Assembly: GCA_937975235.1 (NCBI GenBank)
Contig: CALJUZ010000117.1
Location: forward strand, 1 to 17,370
DNA length: 17,370 nt
From: CALJUZ01 sp003387805
GTDB lineage: Bacteria > Bacillota > Limnochordia > Limnochordales > ZCTH02-B6
Reading direction: 5' to 3'
In this document: positions 6,504 to 13,473 of the stretch, one piece after another
Numbering within the stretch: position 1 is the stretch's first letter
Layout of the letters: each line of letters begins with the position of its first letter
The notes under the pieces: generated by a model
Seen by the model: only the letters and a program-made list of their open reading frames with translations
The model's database searches: none
Told to the model about the DNA's origin: nothing
Program-made: the position numbers and the translations under genes

Positions 6504-7763
6504 TCACCGGCCGATGCCCGACTGAATCGCGATGGCCTGCGCGGCGTTGGCCGCGGCCTGGCTGTTGCGGGTGGCCAAGAAGATCTCCATGGCCGTGGCG
6601 AAGTCGTTCATGAACTGCTCATTGGCCGTCACGCCGTGGGCCAGGCTGCCGACGATGACATTGGTCTGCCAGTCGCGGGCCGCGCTCTGCCCGTACGCGT
6701 CGTACTTGGACAAGTCGCTGTCCAGGCGCGGCGCGATGGAGCCCTTCAGCGGGTTGAAGATGTCCTGCGCCTCGCGGCTGCCGATCCAGCGCAGCCAGGC
6801 GATGACGCCGTCGCGGTTGGGCGCGCCCACGGGCAGGCCGAACGCGTCGGACAGCATCATGAAGATGCCTTCGGTGCCCGGCGAAGCCGCCCAGCCGAAG
6901 CCGGTTCCCGGCTCCAGGCCCAGCGTGGTGGACATGTAGCCCGCCGCCCAGTCGCCCATGATGTTGAAGGCGGCGTCGCCGTTAACCACCATGTCCGTGG
7001 CCTGCTGCCAGGACAGCGACGCGGCGTCGGCGTTGGTGTACTGCAAAATCTCACCGAACAGGTCCCACACCGCCACCGCTTCCGGATCGGTAAAGGCCAG
7101 TTCGCCCGTCCAAAGCGCCGACCACTTTTCCGGACCGAGCACCGCCAGCGCCACGCTCTCCCATAGGTGCGTGGCCGTCCAGTTTTCGCCCAGGGACAGC
7201 GGGATGATGCCCTGCGCCTGCAGCACGGGCGCGATCTCCAAGAACTCGTCCCACGTCTTCGGCACGCTTACGCCCCAGCGCTCCAGGTTGGCGGGGATGT
7301 ACCACAGGACGTTGGACCGGTGAATGTTGACCGGCACCGACCAGACACCCTCGTCCGTACTGGACAGCTCGATGAGCGCCGCCGGGAACACGTCGTACCA
7401 GCCTTCTTCCTCAAACAGCCAGTCCAGGTTCTCCATGCGGCGGGCGATGACCCACGTGCCGATGAGCTCCTGGCCCGCGTGCACCTGGAACGTGCTCGGA
7501 GGGTCGCCGCCCAGCATGCGGGTCTTCAGCACGGCCTTGGCGTTGACGCCCGCGCCGCCGGTGACGGTCGCGTTGTTGATGCGAACGCCCGGATTTTGCC
7601 TCTCAAACTCGGCGATGATGGCTTCCAGCGCCGGGCCTTCGTCGCCCGCCCACCAGGAGAAGATTTCCACTTCACCCGAAACCTGGGCGAGCGCGGCACC
7701 GGCCCCCGTCAGCAGCAGCACCAGCACCAAACTCGCGGACAACCAAAGCGACCGACGGTTCAT
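6504..7763 (-). CDS. Sugar ABC transporter substrate-binding protein
   Basis: Extracytoplasmic receptor of a CUT1-type importer, 419 aa. The signal peptide has basic NRRS, a hydrophobic run LWLSASLVLVLLLTGAGA and a likely cleavage after ALA (residue 26). No lipobox cysteine is present, so it is not an ordinary lipoprotein. The mature start VSGEVEIFSWWAGDEGPAL and the internal VPVNIHRSNVLWYIPANLERWG and PKTWDEFL motifs fit solute-binding family 1, resembling glucose/galactose-type receptors such as those of Thermus. The ATG at 7763 follows GGAGGTG by about 10 nt; an ATG six codons upstream overlaps that site and is less likely. The repressor gene precedes it and the permeases follow. No ATPase gene is nearby, so a shared MsmX/UgpC-like ATPase is likely. 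The substrate is inferred from context. Confidence 0.92.
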   Translation of the reverse strand: MNRRSLWLSASLVLVLLLTGAGAALAQVSGEVEIFSWWAGDEGPALEAIIAEFERQNPGVRINNATVTGGAGVNAKAVLKTRMLGGDPPSTFQVHAGQELIGTWVIARRMENLDWLFEEEGWYDVFPAALIELSSTDEGVWSVPVNIHRSNVLWYIPANLERWGVSVPKTWDEFLEIAPVLQAQGIIPLSLGENWTATHLWESVALAVLGPEKWSALWTGELAFTDPEAVAVWDLFGEILQYTNADAASLSWQQATDMVVNGDAAFNIMGDWAAGYMSTTLGLEPGTGFGWAASPGTEGIFMMLSDAFGLPVGAPNRDGVIAWLRWIGSREAQDIFNPLKGSIAPRLDSDLSKYDAYGQSAARDWQTNVIVGSLAHGVTANEQFMNDFATAMEIFLATRNSQAAANAAQAIAIQSGIGR

Positions 7764-7814
7764 CTCGTGGAGCACCTCCATGTCTTGAGGTTGGAATGAT
7801 CGGCGGCCGGCTCC

Positions 7815-7830
7815 GGGACGCCGGCGTCCC
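7815..7830. promoter_or_regulatory. 16-bp perfect palindrome upstream of the binding-protein gene
   Basis: GGGACGCCGGCGTCCC lies about 52 nt upstream of the binding-protein start, in the 215-bp gap below the repressor gene. It could be an operator or a transcript hairpin. No convincing -10/-35 pair is visible in this GC-rich gap, and the rest of it holds nothing I recognise. Confidence 0.4.
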
Positions 7831-7978
7831 CGCCGAGGCCGCCCGGCAACACACCATCACGGCAACGCAAAAAGCGAGAGGGCCCGCTGACGTTCACGGC
7901 TGCCTCAAAGACCAAAACCGCTGTCCGCGCCTCACCTCCCGCCCACCGATCCAACAGCGCCGTCCACGACGGACCAAG

Positions 7979-8731
7979 TCAGACCAAAGTAACCTCCACG
8001 CCCGCTTTGCGGACGCGTTCGATCTCCTCGGGATCGGCGCCGTCATCGGTGATGAGCCGGTCCACCTCCGACAACGGCACCACGTGGGCCGCGGCCACGT
8101 TGCCGATCTTGCTGCTGTCAGCCACGACCACCACTTCCTTGGCCGCCCGAACCATGGCCTGCTTGACCTCGGCCTCGGGCAAGTTGGCATTGGTCACGCC
8201 GTGCTCGGCGGAAACGCCGTTGCACCCGAGGAACAGCAAGTCGGCGTTGATCTTCGAAATGAGCAGCGTCCCCAGCGGGTTCACCAGCGAATGCTGCATG
8301 TAGCGCACGGTGCCGCCTGTCACCATGACGGTGACGTTGGTGCACCGCTCCAGCTCCACGGCGATGTTGAGAGCGCTGGTGCAGACGACCAAATTTTCCA
8401 AATCCGGCAGGCGGCGGGCAATTTCCGTCGTCGTGGTGCCCACGTCCAGCAGCACCAGCTGCCCCGAGCGGATGAGCTTCACCGCCGCCTCCGCGATGCG
8501 CCCCTTTTCCGCCCGAAAATGAGCCTCCTGCTCCCGAAACGAGCGCTCGTAGCGAGTGCCCCGCACCGCCATGGCGCCGCCGTAGGTGCGCTTGACCAGC
8601 CCCGCCTGCTCCAGCTGGGCCAAATCGTTGCGCACGGTGGCCTCGGACACCTTCAGGCGGCGGCTCAAGTCCGCCACCCGCACCGAGCCTTCCTCCTGCA
8701 CCACGCTGCGGATATACTCCAGCCGTTCCAT
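7979..8731 (-). CDS. DeoR-family transcriptional regulator
   Basis: Sugar-responsive DNA-binding repressor, 250 aa, the usual family length. The N-terminal winged helix is clear: GSVRVADLSRRLKVSEATVR (15-34), then NDLAQLEQAGLVKRTYGGA (35-53). The C-terminal effector domain, which binds a phosphorylated sugar, shows DVGTTTTEIARRL (96-108), TGGT (138-141), FLGCNGVS (167-174) and VADSSKIG (203-210). The start MERLEYIRSVVQ fits the family, although no good ribosome site precedes it; a GTG at 8764 with a GGGAG motif 6 nt before it would add 11 residues. The frame is open to 8980, but the extra N-terminus is unlike the family. It sits between the importer (same strand) and the gal genes (divergent), so it probably controls both. 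The inducer is unknown. Confidence 0.93.
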   Translation of the reverse strand: MERLEYIRSVVQEEGSVRVADLSRRLKVSEATVRNDLAQLEQAGLVKRTYGGAMAVRGTRYERSFREQEAHFRAEKGRIAEAAVKLIRSGQLVLLDVGTTTTEIARRLPDLENLVVCTSALNIAVELERCTNVTVMVTGGTVRYMQHSLVNPLGTLLISKINADLLFLGCNGVSAEHGVTNANLPEAEVKQAMVRAAKEVVVVADSSKIGNVAAAHVVPLSEVDRLITDDGADPEEIERVRKAGVEVTLV

Positions 8732-8835
8732 AGGAAGATAGTAGCTGCGGCCGTTGCCCGTCACGAATCGCTCCCGCTCCCGCCGCCTGTCATCGCGCCA
8801 GACCCAGTCGTCTTGCGTTTCGACATTTCTCTGTG

Positions 8836-8860
8836 ATGTTGCGATTTCCTGCTGCAACAT
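8836..8860. promoter_or_regulatory. Candidate operator in the repressor/gal divergent region
   Basis: ATGTTGC (8836-8842) and GCAACAT (8854-8860) form a perfect 7-bp inverted repeat with an 11-bp spacer, in the AT-rich part of the divergent region. A minus-strand TTGACA (8869-8864) lies immediately upstream of it, so binding would cover the repressor's own promoter region. No good -10 follows at the usual distance, so the promoter itself is uncertain. That this is the DeoR-type operator is an inference from position and symmetry. Confidence 0.45.
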
Positions 8861-9000
8861 TTGTGTCAATTTGCGTTTCGCTGCGCTTCGGGCGGAAATT
8901 GGAGTACAACCGAAAAAGAACACAAGCAAACGCACGCAGTTCGGCAGGACAACGGCACCGCCTGCAGAAGCTGATCCCATCCGGCGCCGAGGTGAGGATC

Positions 9001-9249
9001 GTGGAGAAACGCCGCATCATCAAAGACGACGGGCGGTATCTGATTTTCTATTCGTTTTCGAAAGACGCCCGCCGGGCAGCCGCTCAAGGCCAGGGCGCCG
9101 CCGGAACGGCCCGGGCCTGCGCGACCGGCCGGGTCAATGCCGGCACCGACGCCGGAGGCAACGCCCGCGGCCCGGAAGCCGGCCGCCGCGGCAACGGCGG
9201 CGCCGACGCCGCAGCCGCCGAGCCAAAGGAGCCGTCCCCGCATGTCTGA
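9001..9249 (+). CDS. Small ORF translationally coupled to galT
   Basis: An 82-aa product. The first part, VEKRRIIKDDGRYLIFYSF, is well mixed and looks like real protein. The remainder is Gly/Ala-rich low complexity ending EPKEPSPHV. The GTG at 9001 has GAGGTGA 5 nt upstream. The stop overlaps the galT start in ATGTCTGA, a typical coupling arrangement. From memory, GalT proteins of actinobacteria carry an N-terminal segment with a similar (K/R)...DGR.LI.(F/Y) pattern ahead of the catalytic core. This ORF may be that segment as a separate protein, or a frameshifted remnant of it. The function is not known to me. The low-complexity half is out of frame with galT, so it is not simply a missed galT start. 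Confidence 0.6.
   Translation: MEKRRIIKDDGRYLIFYSFSKDARRAAAQGQGAAGTARACATGRVNAGTDAGGNARGPEAGRRGNGGADAAAAEPKEPSPHV
9225..9231 (+). promoter_or_regulatory. Shine-Dalgarno site supporting the galT ATG at 9242
   Basis: AAAGGAG lies 10 nt before the ATG. It rules in favour of this start over an upstream in-frame ATG at 9137, whose 35-residue extension is only Ala/Pro-rich sequence. Confidence 0.7.
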
Positions 9250-10231
9250 ACTGCGCTGGCATCCGTTCTTGCAAACGTGGGTCATCAGCGCCACCCACCG
9301 CCAGGACCGCCCGCACCTGCCGCCGCCGGAGTACTGCCCGCTGTGCCCGACCCTGCCCGGCGCCTACCCGACGGAAGTGCCGGCCGAAGACTACGAGATT
9401 GTCGTGTTCCAGAACAAATTCCCGTCGCTGCGGCCCGACCCGCCGCCGCCAGGCATCGAAGGAACGGAGCTCTACCCGGTCGCGCCCGCCGCAGGCGAGT
9501 GCGAAGTGGTCCTCTACTCCGCCGACCATTACGGCACGCTGGCGGAGGAAAGTGTGACGCACCTGCACAACCTCATCGACGTGTGGGCGGACCGCTTCGT
9601 CGAGCTGGGCGGGCGGCCCGAGGTGGACTATGTTCTCGTTTTCGAAAACCGCGGCGACGCGGTGGGCGTCACGCTGCACCACCCCCACGGGCAGATATAC
9701 GCGTACCCGTTCATCCCGCCCCTCCCCGCGCGGGAGCTGGCCGCGAGCCGGGACCATTTCGAGCGGCACGGCCGCTGCCTGGGCTGCGACGTGGTGGCCG
9801 AGGAGCGGTCCGCCGCCCGGCGCATCGTGCACGACGATCAACATTTCGTCGCCTTCGTGCCCTTTTTCGCCCGCTTTCCTTTTGAGGTGCACATTTTCCC
9901 CAAAGCGCACCGCACCGCCCTGACGGACCTTGATCGGGACGAGCGCCGCTCGCTGGCCCGCACGCTGAAAACGGTGCTGATGAAATACGATGCGCTATGG
10001 GGTTTCCCGCTGCCTTACATGATGGTGCAGCACGCCCGGCCCACGGACGGCGGCGACCACGGCCACTTTCATTTTCATATCGAGTTCTACCCGCTCCACC
10101 GCACGGCCACGAAGCTGAAATACCTGGCCGGCAGTGAGACGGGCGCCGGGACGTTCATCGTAGACGCCACGGCCGAGTCCATGGCCGAGAAGCTGCAGGC
10201 CATCCCCGTCAGGTTCGACGAGGCGGGCTAG
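9242..10231 (+). CDS. galT: Galactose-1-phosphate uridylyltransferase
   Basis: Leloir-pathway enzyme that transfers UMP from UDP-glucose to galactose 1-phosphate in the cytoplasm. It has 329 aa, usual for the bacterial HIT-superfamily form. The start SELRWHPFLQTWVISATHRQ is typical. The metal-site pair YCPLC is at residues 31-35. The active site HPHGQ is at 147-151, with H149 as the expected nucleophile. A second CxxC (CLGC, 179-182) and the HFHFHIEFYP segment (275-284) fit the family. The start is chosen by the ribosome site at 9225 and by the overlap with the preceding small ORF. galK follows after 66 bp. No galE is present, so epimerisation of UDP-galactose must be encoded elsewhere. Confidence 0.95.
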   Translation: MSELRWHPFLQTWVISATHRQDRPHLPPPEYCPLCPTLPGAYPTEVPAEDYEIVVFQNKFPSLRPDPPPPGIEGTELYPVAPAAGECEVVLYSADHYGTLAEESVTHLHNLIDVWADRFVELGGRPEVDYVLVFENRGDAVGVTLHHPHGQIYAYPFIPPLPARELAASRDHFERHGRCLGCDVVAEERSAARRIVHDDQHFVAFVPFFARFPFEVHIFPKAHRTALTDLDRDERRSLARTLKTVLMKYDALWGFPLPYMMVQHARPTDGGDHGHFHFHIEFYPLHRTATKLKYLAGSETGAGTFIVDATAESMAEKLQAIPVRFDEAG

Positions 10232-10297
10232 TCAACTGGTAACCCAGCCGTTTCGGGCCCGTCGCCCGAGGACACTGTCGAAGGGGGCGGCAACGAC

Positions 10298-11614
10298 GTG
10301 AGCACGCCAATGGAAAACGGCCCCGGCGTGTCGGCTTCCGGAACCGCCGGACCGCAGGCCGCGGGAGCACTGAACGCGGCGCAGAGCGCAGAAACCCTGG
10401 CGGACCGGGTGCGCACGCTGCAGGACGAATTTCGGCGCCGGTTTCCGTACGACGCCCGGGTGCACGGCACCGACGCCGCGCCCGTCGTCGTCCGCTCGCC
10501 GGGCCGGGTCAACCTGATCGGCGAGCATACCGACTACAACGACGGCTTCGTGCTGCCTCTGGCCATCGACCGGGAAATTTTGCTGACGGGCCGCCGCCGC
10601 ACCGACGGGCGGGTGCGGGTGTACTCGTTGAACTTCGGGCAGGAGGCGTCGTTTCACCTGAACGACCTGCGCGGGCTGCGGCCGGGCGGCGATGCAGCTC
10701 CCGCGGGCCGCGACGCCCCTTGGAGCGACTACGTCCGGGGCGTGGTCTGGGCGCTGCTGGACGCCGGCTTCGAACCCGGCGGCTTCGACATGGCGCTGGC
10801 CGGCAACATCCCTGTCGGCGCCGGCCTCAGCTCCTCGGCGGCCCTGGAAGTGGGCACGGCCGTGCTGCTGCGGGAGCTGTACCGCCTCGAGTTGGACTCC
10901 GTGCAGATGGCCAAACTGTGCCAGCGGGCGGAAAACGACTTCGTGGGCGTGCAGTGCGGCATCATGGACCAGTTCACCGTTGCGCTGGGCAGACAAGGCC
11001 ACGGCCTGCTGCTGGACACCCGCACGCTGGAGTACCGCTACGTGCCCATCCCGACCCAGAACGTGCGCCTGGTCGTGGCCGACACCGGCGTGCGCCGGCA
11101 GCTGGCCTCCTCGGCCTACAACCAGCGCCGGGCCGAATGCGAGACGGCCGTGGAGCTGCTGCGGCGCCGACTGCCGGACATCCGGGCGCTGCGGGACGTG
11201 CCGCCGCATAGGTTTGAGCAGCACCGCCACGAGCTGGCCGACGTCATCGCCCGGCGGGCCGCCCACGTCATTTACGAAAACGCCCGCGTGCAGGCGACGG
11301 CCGACGCCTTGGCGAATGACAATTTCACGGCGTGCGGGCGGCTCATGCACGCGTCCCACGTCAGCCTGAGAGACAATTTCGAGGTCAGCTCGCCCGAGCT
11401 GGACGAGATGGTGGCCATCGCCGAGGGCGTCCCGGGCGTCTACGGCGCCCGCATGACCGGAGCGGGCTTCGGCGGCTGCACCGTCAGCCTCGTCCGCGCG
11501 GACGCCGTGCCTGACCTGGTGAAAGCCATCGCGGACCAGTACCCCCGGCGTACCGGGAAGACGCCGGCGGTGTACGTCGTCACCCCCTCCGACGGCGCCG
11601 CCCGGCTCATCTGA
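10298..11614 (+). CDS. galK: Galactokinase
   Basis: GHMP-family kinase that phosphorylates alpha-D-galactose with ATP, feeding GalT. It has 438 aa, somewhat longer than the usual 380-400 because of an Ala/Gly-rich N-terminus of about 30 residues. The galactokinase signature GRVNLIGEHTDYNDGFVLP is at 69-87, with R70 and, in CGIMDQF, D224 as the expected catalytic pair. The ATP-binding GHMP motif VGAGLSSSAA is at 173-182. The third motif, GARMTGAGFGGC, is at 383-394. The GTG start at 10298 has AAGGGGG 10 nt upstream; an ATG at 10310 is in frame but badly spaced. pgi follows after 23 bp, so both are probably on one transcript. Confidence 0.96.
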   Translation: MSTPMENGPGVSASGTAGPQAAGALNAAQSAETLADRVRTLQDEFRRRFPYDARVHGTDAAPVVVRSPGRVNLIGEHTDYNDGFVLPLAIDREILLTGRRRTDGRVRVYSLNFGQEASFHLNDLRGLRPGGDAAPAGRDAPWSDYVRGVVWALLDAGFEPGGFDMALAGNIPVGAGLSSSAALEVGTAVLLRELYRLELDSVQMAKLCQRAENDFVGVQCGIMDQFTVALGRQGHGLLLDTRTLEYRYVPIPTQNVRLVVADTGVRRQLASSAYNQRRAECETAVELLRRRLPDIRALRDVPPHRFEQHRHELADVIARRAAHVIYENARVQATADALANDNFTACGRLMHASHVSLRDNFEVSSPELDEMVAIAEGVPGVYGARMTGAGFGGCTVSLVRADAVPDLVKAIADQYPRRTGKTPAVYVVTPSDGAARLI

Positions 11615-11637
11615 GACGGAAAGGAGCCGCACCGAAG

Positions 11638-13386
11638 ATGCGTATCACCGAACTGCCTGCATGGCAGGCGCTGCTGGTGCACCGCCAGGAGATGGAAAGC
11701 CGCACCATGCGCGACCTGTTTGCGCAGGATCCGCAGCGTTTCGAGCGCTACTCGCTGCAGCTGGGCGACCTTCTCTTCGACTACTCGAAAAACCGCATCA
11801 CCGACCAGACCATGGCGCTGCTCTTCCGCCTGGCCCGGGAGCGGCACGTGCCCGAAGCCATCGAGGCCATGTTCGCGGGCGAAAAGCTGAACAACACGGA
11901 AAAGCGGGCGGTGCTGCACGTCGCGCTGCGCAACCGCGCAAACCGCCCCATTTGCGTGGACGGGCAGGACGTCATGCCCGGCGTCAACGCGGTGCTGGAG
12001 AAAATGCGGCGTTTCGTGGACGAAGTGCGCAGCGGCCAGCGGCGCGGCTATACGGGCAAACCGTTCACGGACGTGGTCAGCATCTGCATCGGCGGCTCGC
12101 ACCTGGGCCCCCGCATGATGACCCGGGCGCTGGCGCCCTACGCCGACGGGCGCCTGCGGGTGCACTTCGTCACCAACGTGGACCCGACCAACGTCACCAC
12201 CACGCTGCGGCAAGTGCCGGCGGAGACCACGCTGTTCGTCATCGCCTCCAAGTCATTTACGACCCAGGAGACGATGCTCAACGCGGCCACGGCCCGGCAG
12301 TGGCTCGTTGACCGGCTGGGCGACGAAAAAGCCGTCGCGAGCCATTTCGTGGCCGTGTCCACCAACACCGGCGCCGTGCGGGCCTTCGGCATCGACGAGG
12401 ACAACATGTTCGAGTTCTGGGACTGGGTCGGCGGCCGCTTTTCCATGTGGTCGGCCATCGGCCTGCCGGCGGCGCTGTACCTGGGCATGGACCGTTTCGA
12501 GGAGATCCTGGCCGGCGCGCACGCGGCCGACGAACATTTCCGCACCGCGCCCTTGGAGCGCAACATTCCGGTCATCATGGCCCTGTTGGGCGTCTGGTAC
12601 ATCAACTTCTGGGGCGCGGACACCCACGCCATTCTGCCTTACGATGACTACCTGGCGCCGTTTTGCGACTACATGCAGCAAATCGACACGGAAAGCAACG
12701 GCAAGAGCGTGGCCAAAGACGGCTCACCGGTGGGATGGAACACGGGGCCCATCGTCTGGGGCTACCCCGGCACCGACGCGCAGCACTCGTTCTACCAGCT
12801 GCTGCACCAAGGCACCCGCATCGTGCCGTGCGACTTTTTCGTCGCGGCCCAGCCGCAGCATCCCGTGGGCGAGCATCACGACGTGCTGCTGGCCCACTGC
12901 TTTGCGCAGTCCAAAGCCCTGATGGAAGGCCGCACGAAGGAGGAAGCCCGGGCGGAGCTGGTGGCTGCCGGCATGTCGCCCGACGACCCGCACCTGGACC
13001 TCTTGGCCGCGGCCAAGACGTTCCCCGGCAACCGGCCGTCCAACACCTTCCTGTACAAGAAGCTGACGCCCCACACCCTGGGCATGCTGGCGGCCTTGTA
13101 CGAGCACAAGGTGTTCGTGCAGGGGACCATTTGGAACATCAACAGCTTCGACCAGATGGGCGTGGAGCTGGGCAAGCAGCTGGCCAACACGCTGCTGCCC
13201 AAGCTGAACGAAGGGCCCGTCGAGACCGGCGACGCCAGCACCGACGGCTTGATCGCGGCGTACCGCCGCTGGCGGGCCGACGGGGACGGTGAGGGCGCCG
13301 GGGACAGCGAAGCCGGCGAGGAAAGCGAGGCCGCCGGGGACAGCGAGGCCGGCGGGCACGGCGAGGCCGGCGGGCGCGACGCATAG
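11638..13386 (+). CDS. pgi: Glucose-6-phosphate isomerase, with a low-complexity C-terminal tail
   Basis: Interconverts glucose 6-phosphate and fructose 6-phosphate, linking galactose breakdown to glycolysis. The protein is the long E. coli/eukaryote-like type. Signature 1, DWVGGRFSMWSA, is at 262-273; signature 2 spans about 494-513 around INSFDQMGVELGK. Expected catalytic residues are present: E352 in ESNGK, H383 in AQHSFYQLLHQGT and K513. The phosphate-loop motif reads CIGGSHLGP (150-158), where most homologues have an acidic residue instead of H155. The isomerase fold ends near residue 548; residues 549-582 are a Gly/Glu/Ala/Asp/Ser-rich tail. The ATG has AAAGGAG 11 nt upstream. It faces the DUF218-side genes convergently. 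A fragment of a second pgi lies at 15610. Confidence 0.95.
   Translation: MRITELPAWQALLVHRQEMESRTMRDLFAQDPQRFERYSLQLGDLLFDYSKNRITDQTMALLFRLARERHVPEAIEAMFAGEKLNNTEKRAVLHVALRNRANRPICVDGQDVMPGVNAVLEKMRRFVDEVRSGQRRGYTGKPFTDVVSICIGGSHLGPRMMTRALAPYADGRLRVHFVTNVDPTNVTTTLRQVPAETTLFVIASKSFTTQETMLNAATARQWLVDRLGDEKAVASHFVAVSTNTGAVRAFGIDEDNMFEFWDWVGGRFSMWSAIGLPAALYLGMDRFEEILAGAHAADEHFRTAPLERNIPVIMALLGVWYINFWGADTHAILPYDDYLAPFCDYMQQIDTESNGKSVAKDGSPVGWNTGPIVWGYPGTDAQHSFYQLLHQGTRIVPCDFFVAAQPQHPVGEHHDVLLAHCFAQSKALMEGRTKEEARAELVAAGMSPDDPHLDLLAAAKTFPGNRPSNTFLYKKLTPHTLGMLAALYEHKVFVQGTIWNINSFDQMGVELGKQLANTLLPKLNEGPVETGDASTDGLIAAYRRWRADGDGEGAGDSEAGEESEAAGDSEAGGHGEAGGRDA
13282..13380 (+). repeat. Low-complexity repeats encoding the pgi tail
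   Basis: Degenerate repeats of GACAGCGAGGCCGGCGGG-like sequence encode a tail of GDSEAG/GEAGG motifs. The opposite strand reads as hydrophobic Ala/Gly/Val/Leu/Pro sequence in frame with the small-ORF start at 13449. The expansion ends essentially at the pgi stop, which is also where similarity to the duplicated copy at about 15885 begins. Confidence 0.8.
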
Positions 13387-13449
13387 CGCCCGCGGCCACG
13401 AAAACGAAACGCCCGGACTGCCCCGCCGGCTTCCGGGCCTACGGCTCAT
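13387..13449 (-). pseudogene. Start of a truncated small membrane-protein gene (copy 1)
   Basis: From ATG 13449 the minus strand encodes MSRRPGSRRGSPGVSFSWPR, nearly matching the start of the intact 81-aa ORF at 15701-15946. It has the same ribosome site (AGGAGG, 8 nt before the ATG) and the same position just after a DUF218-type gene. Similarity stops at about 13387, at the pgi stop codon. Beyond that the frame stays open antisense to pgi as far as 12724, which I take as composition, not as gene. Whether a hybrid product is made is unknown. Confidence 0.55.
13411..13438 (-). terminator. Possible terminator for the DUF218 operon
   Basis: TCCGGGC (13432-13438) pairs perfectly with GCCCGGA (13411-13417) around a 14-nt loop. 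On the minus strand the stem is followed by GTTTCGTTTTCG. The stem is only 7 bp and the T-run is interrupted, so this is tentative. The duplicated copy near 15910 does not keep the pairing. Confidence 0.35.
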
Positions 13450-13473
13450 CGAACTTCCTCCTGCAAACCGCTC

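Noticed and set aside
8732..8980. An N-terminal extension of the DeoR-type regulator
   Set aside because: The added residues do not resemble the family and would place coding sequence over the candidate operator and promoter region. The start at 8731, or GTG at 8764, fits better.
9137..9241. A 35-residue N-terminal extension of galT
   Set aside because: It is pure Ala/Pro/Thr low complexity and has no ribosome site, while ATG 9242 has AAAGGAG and the typical family start.
10232..11632. A 466-aa minus-strand frame opposite galK
   Set aside because: It is wholly antisense to galactokinase, whose motifs are unmistakable, and has shadow-type composition.
12724..13386. Continuation of the small ORF from 13449 antisense through pgi
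   Set aside because: Only the part above 13387 matches the second copy. The rest follows pgi codon composition, so I annotate just the truncated start.
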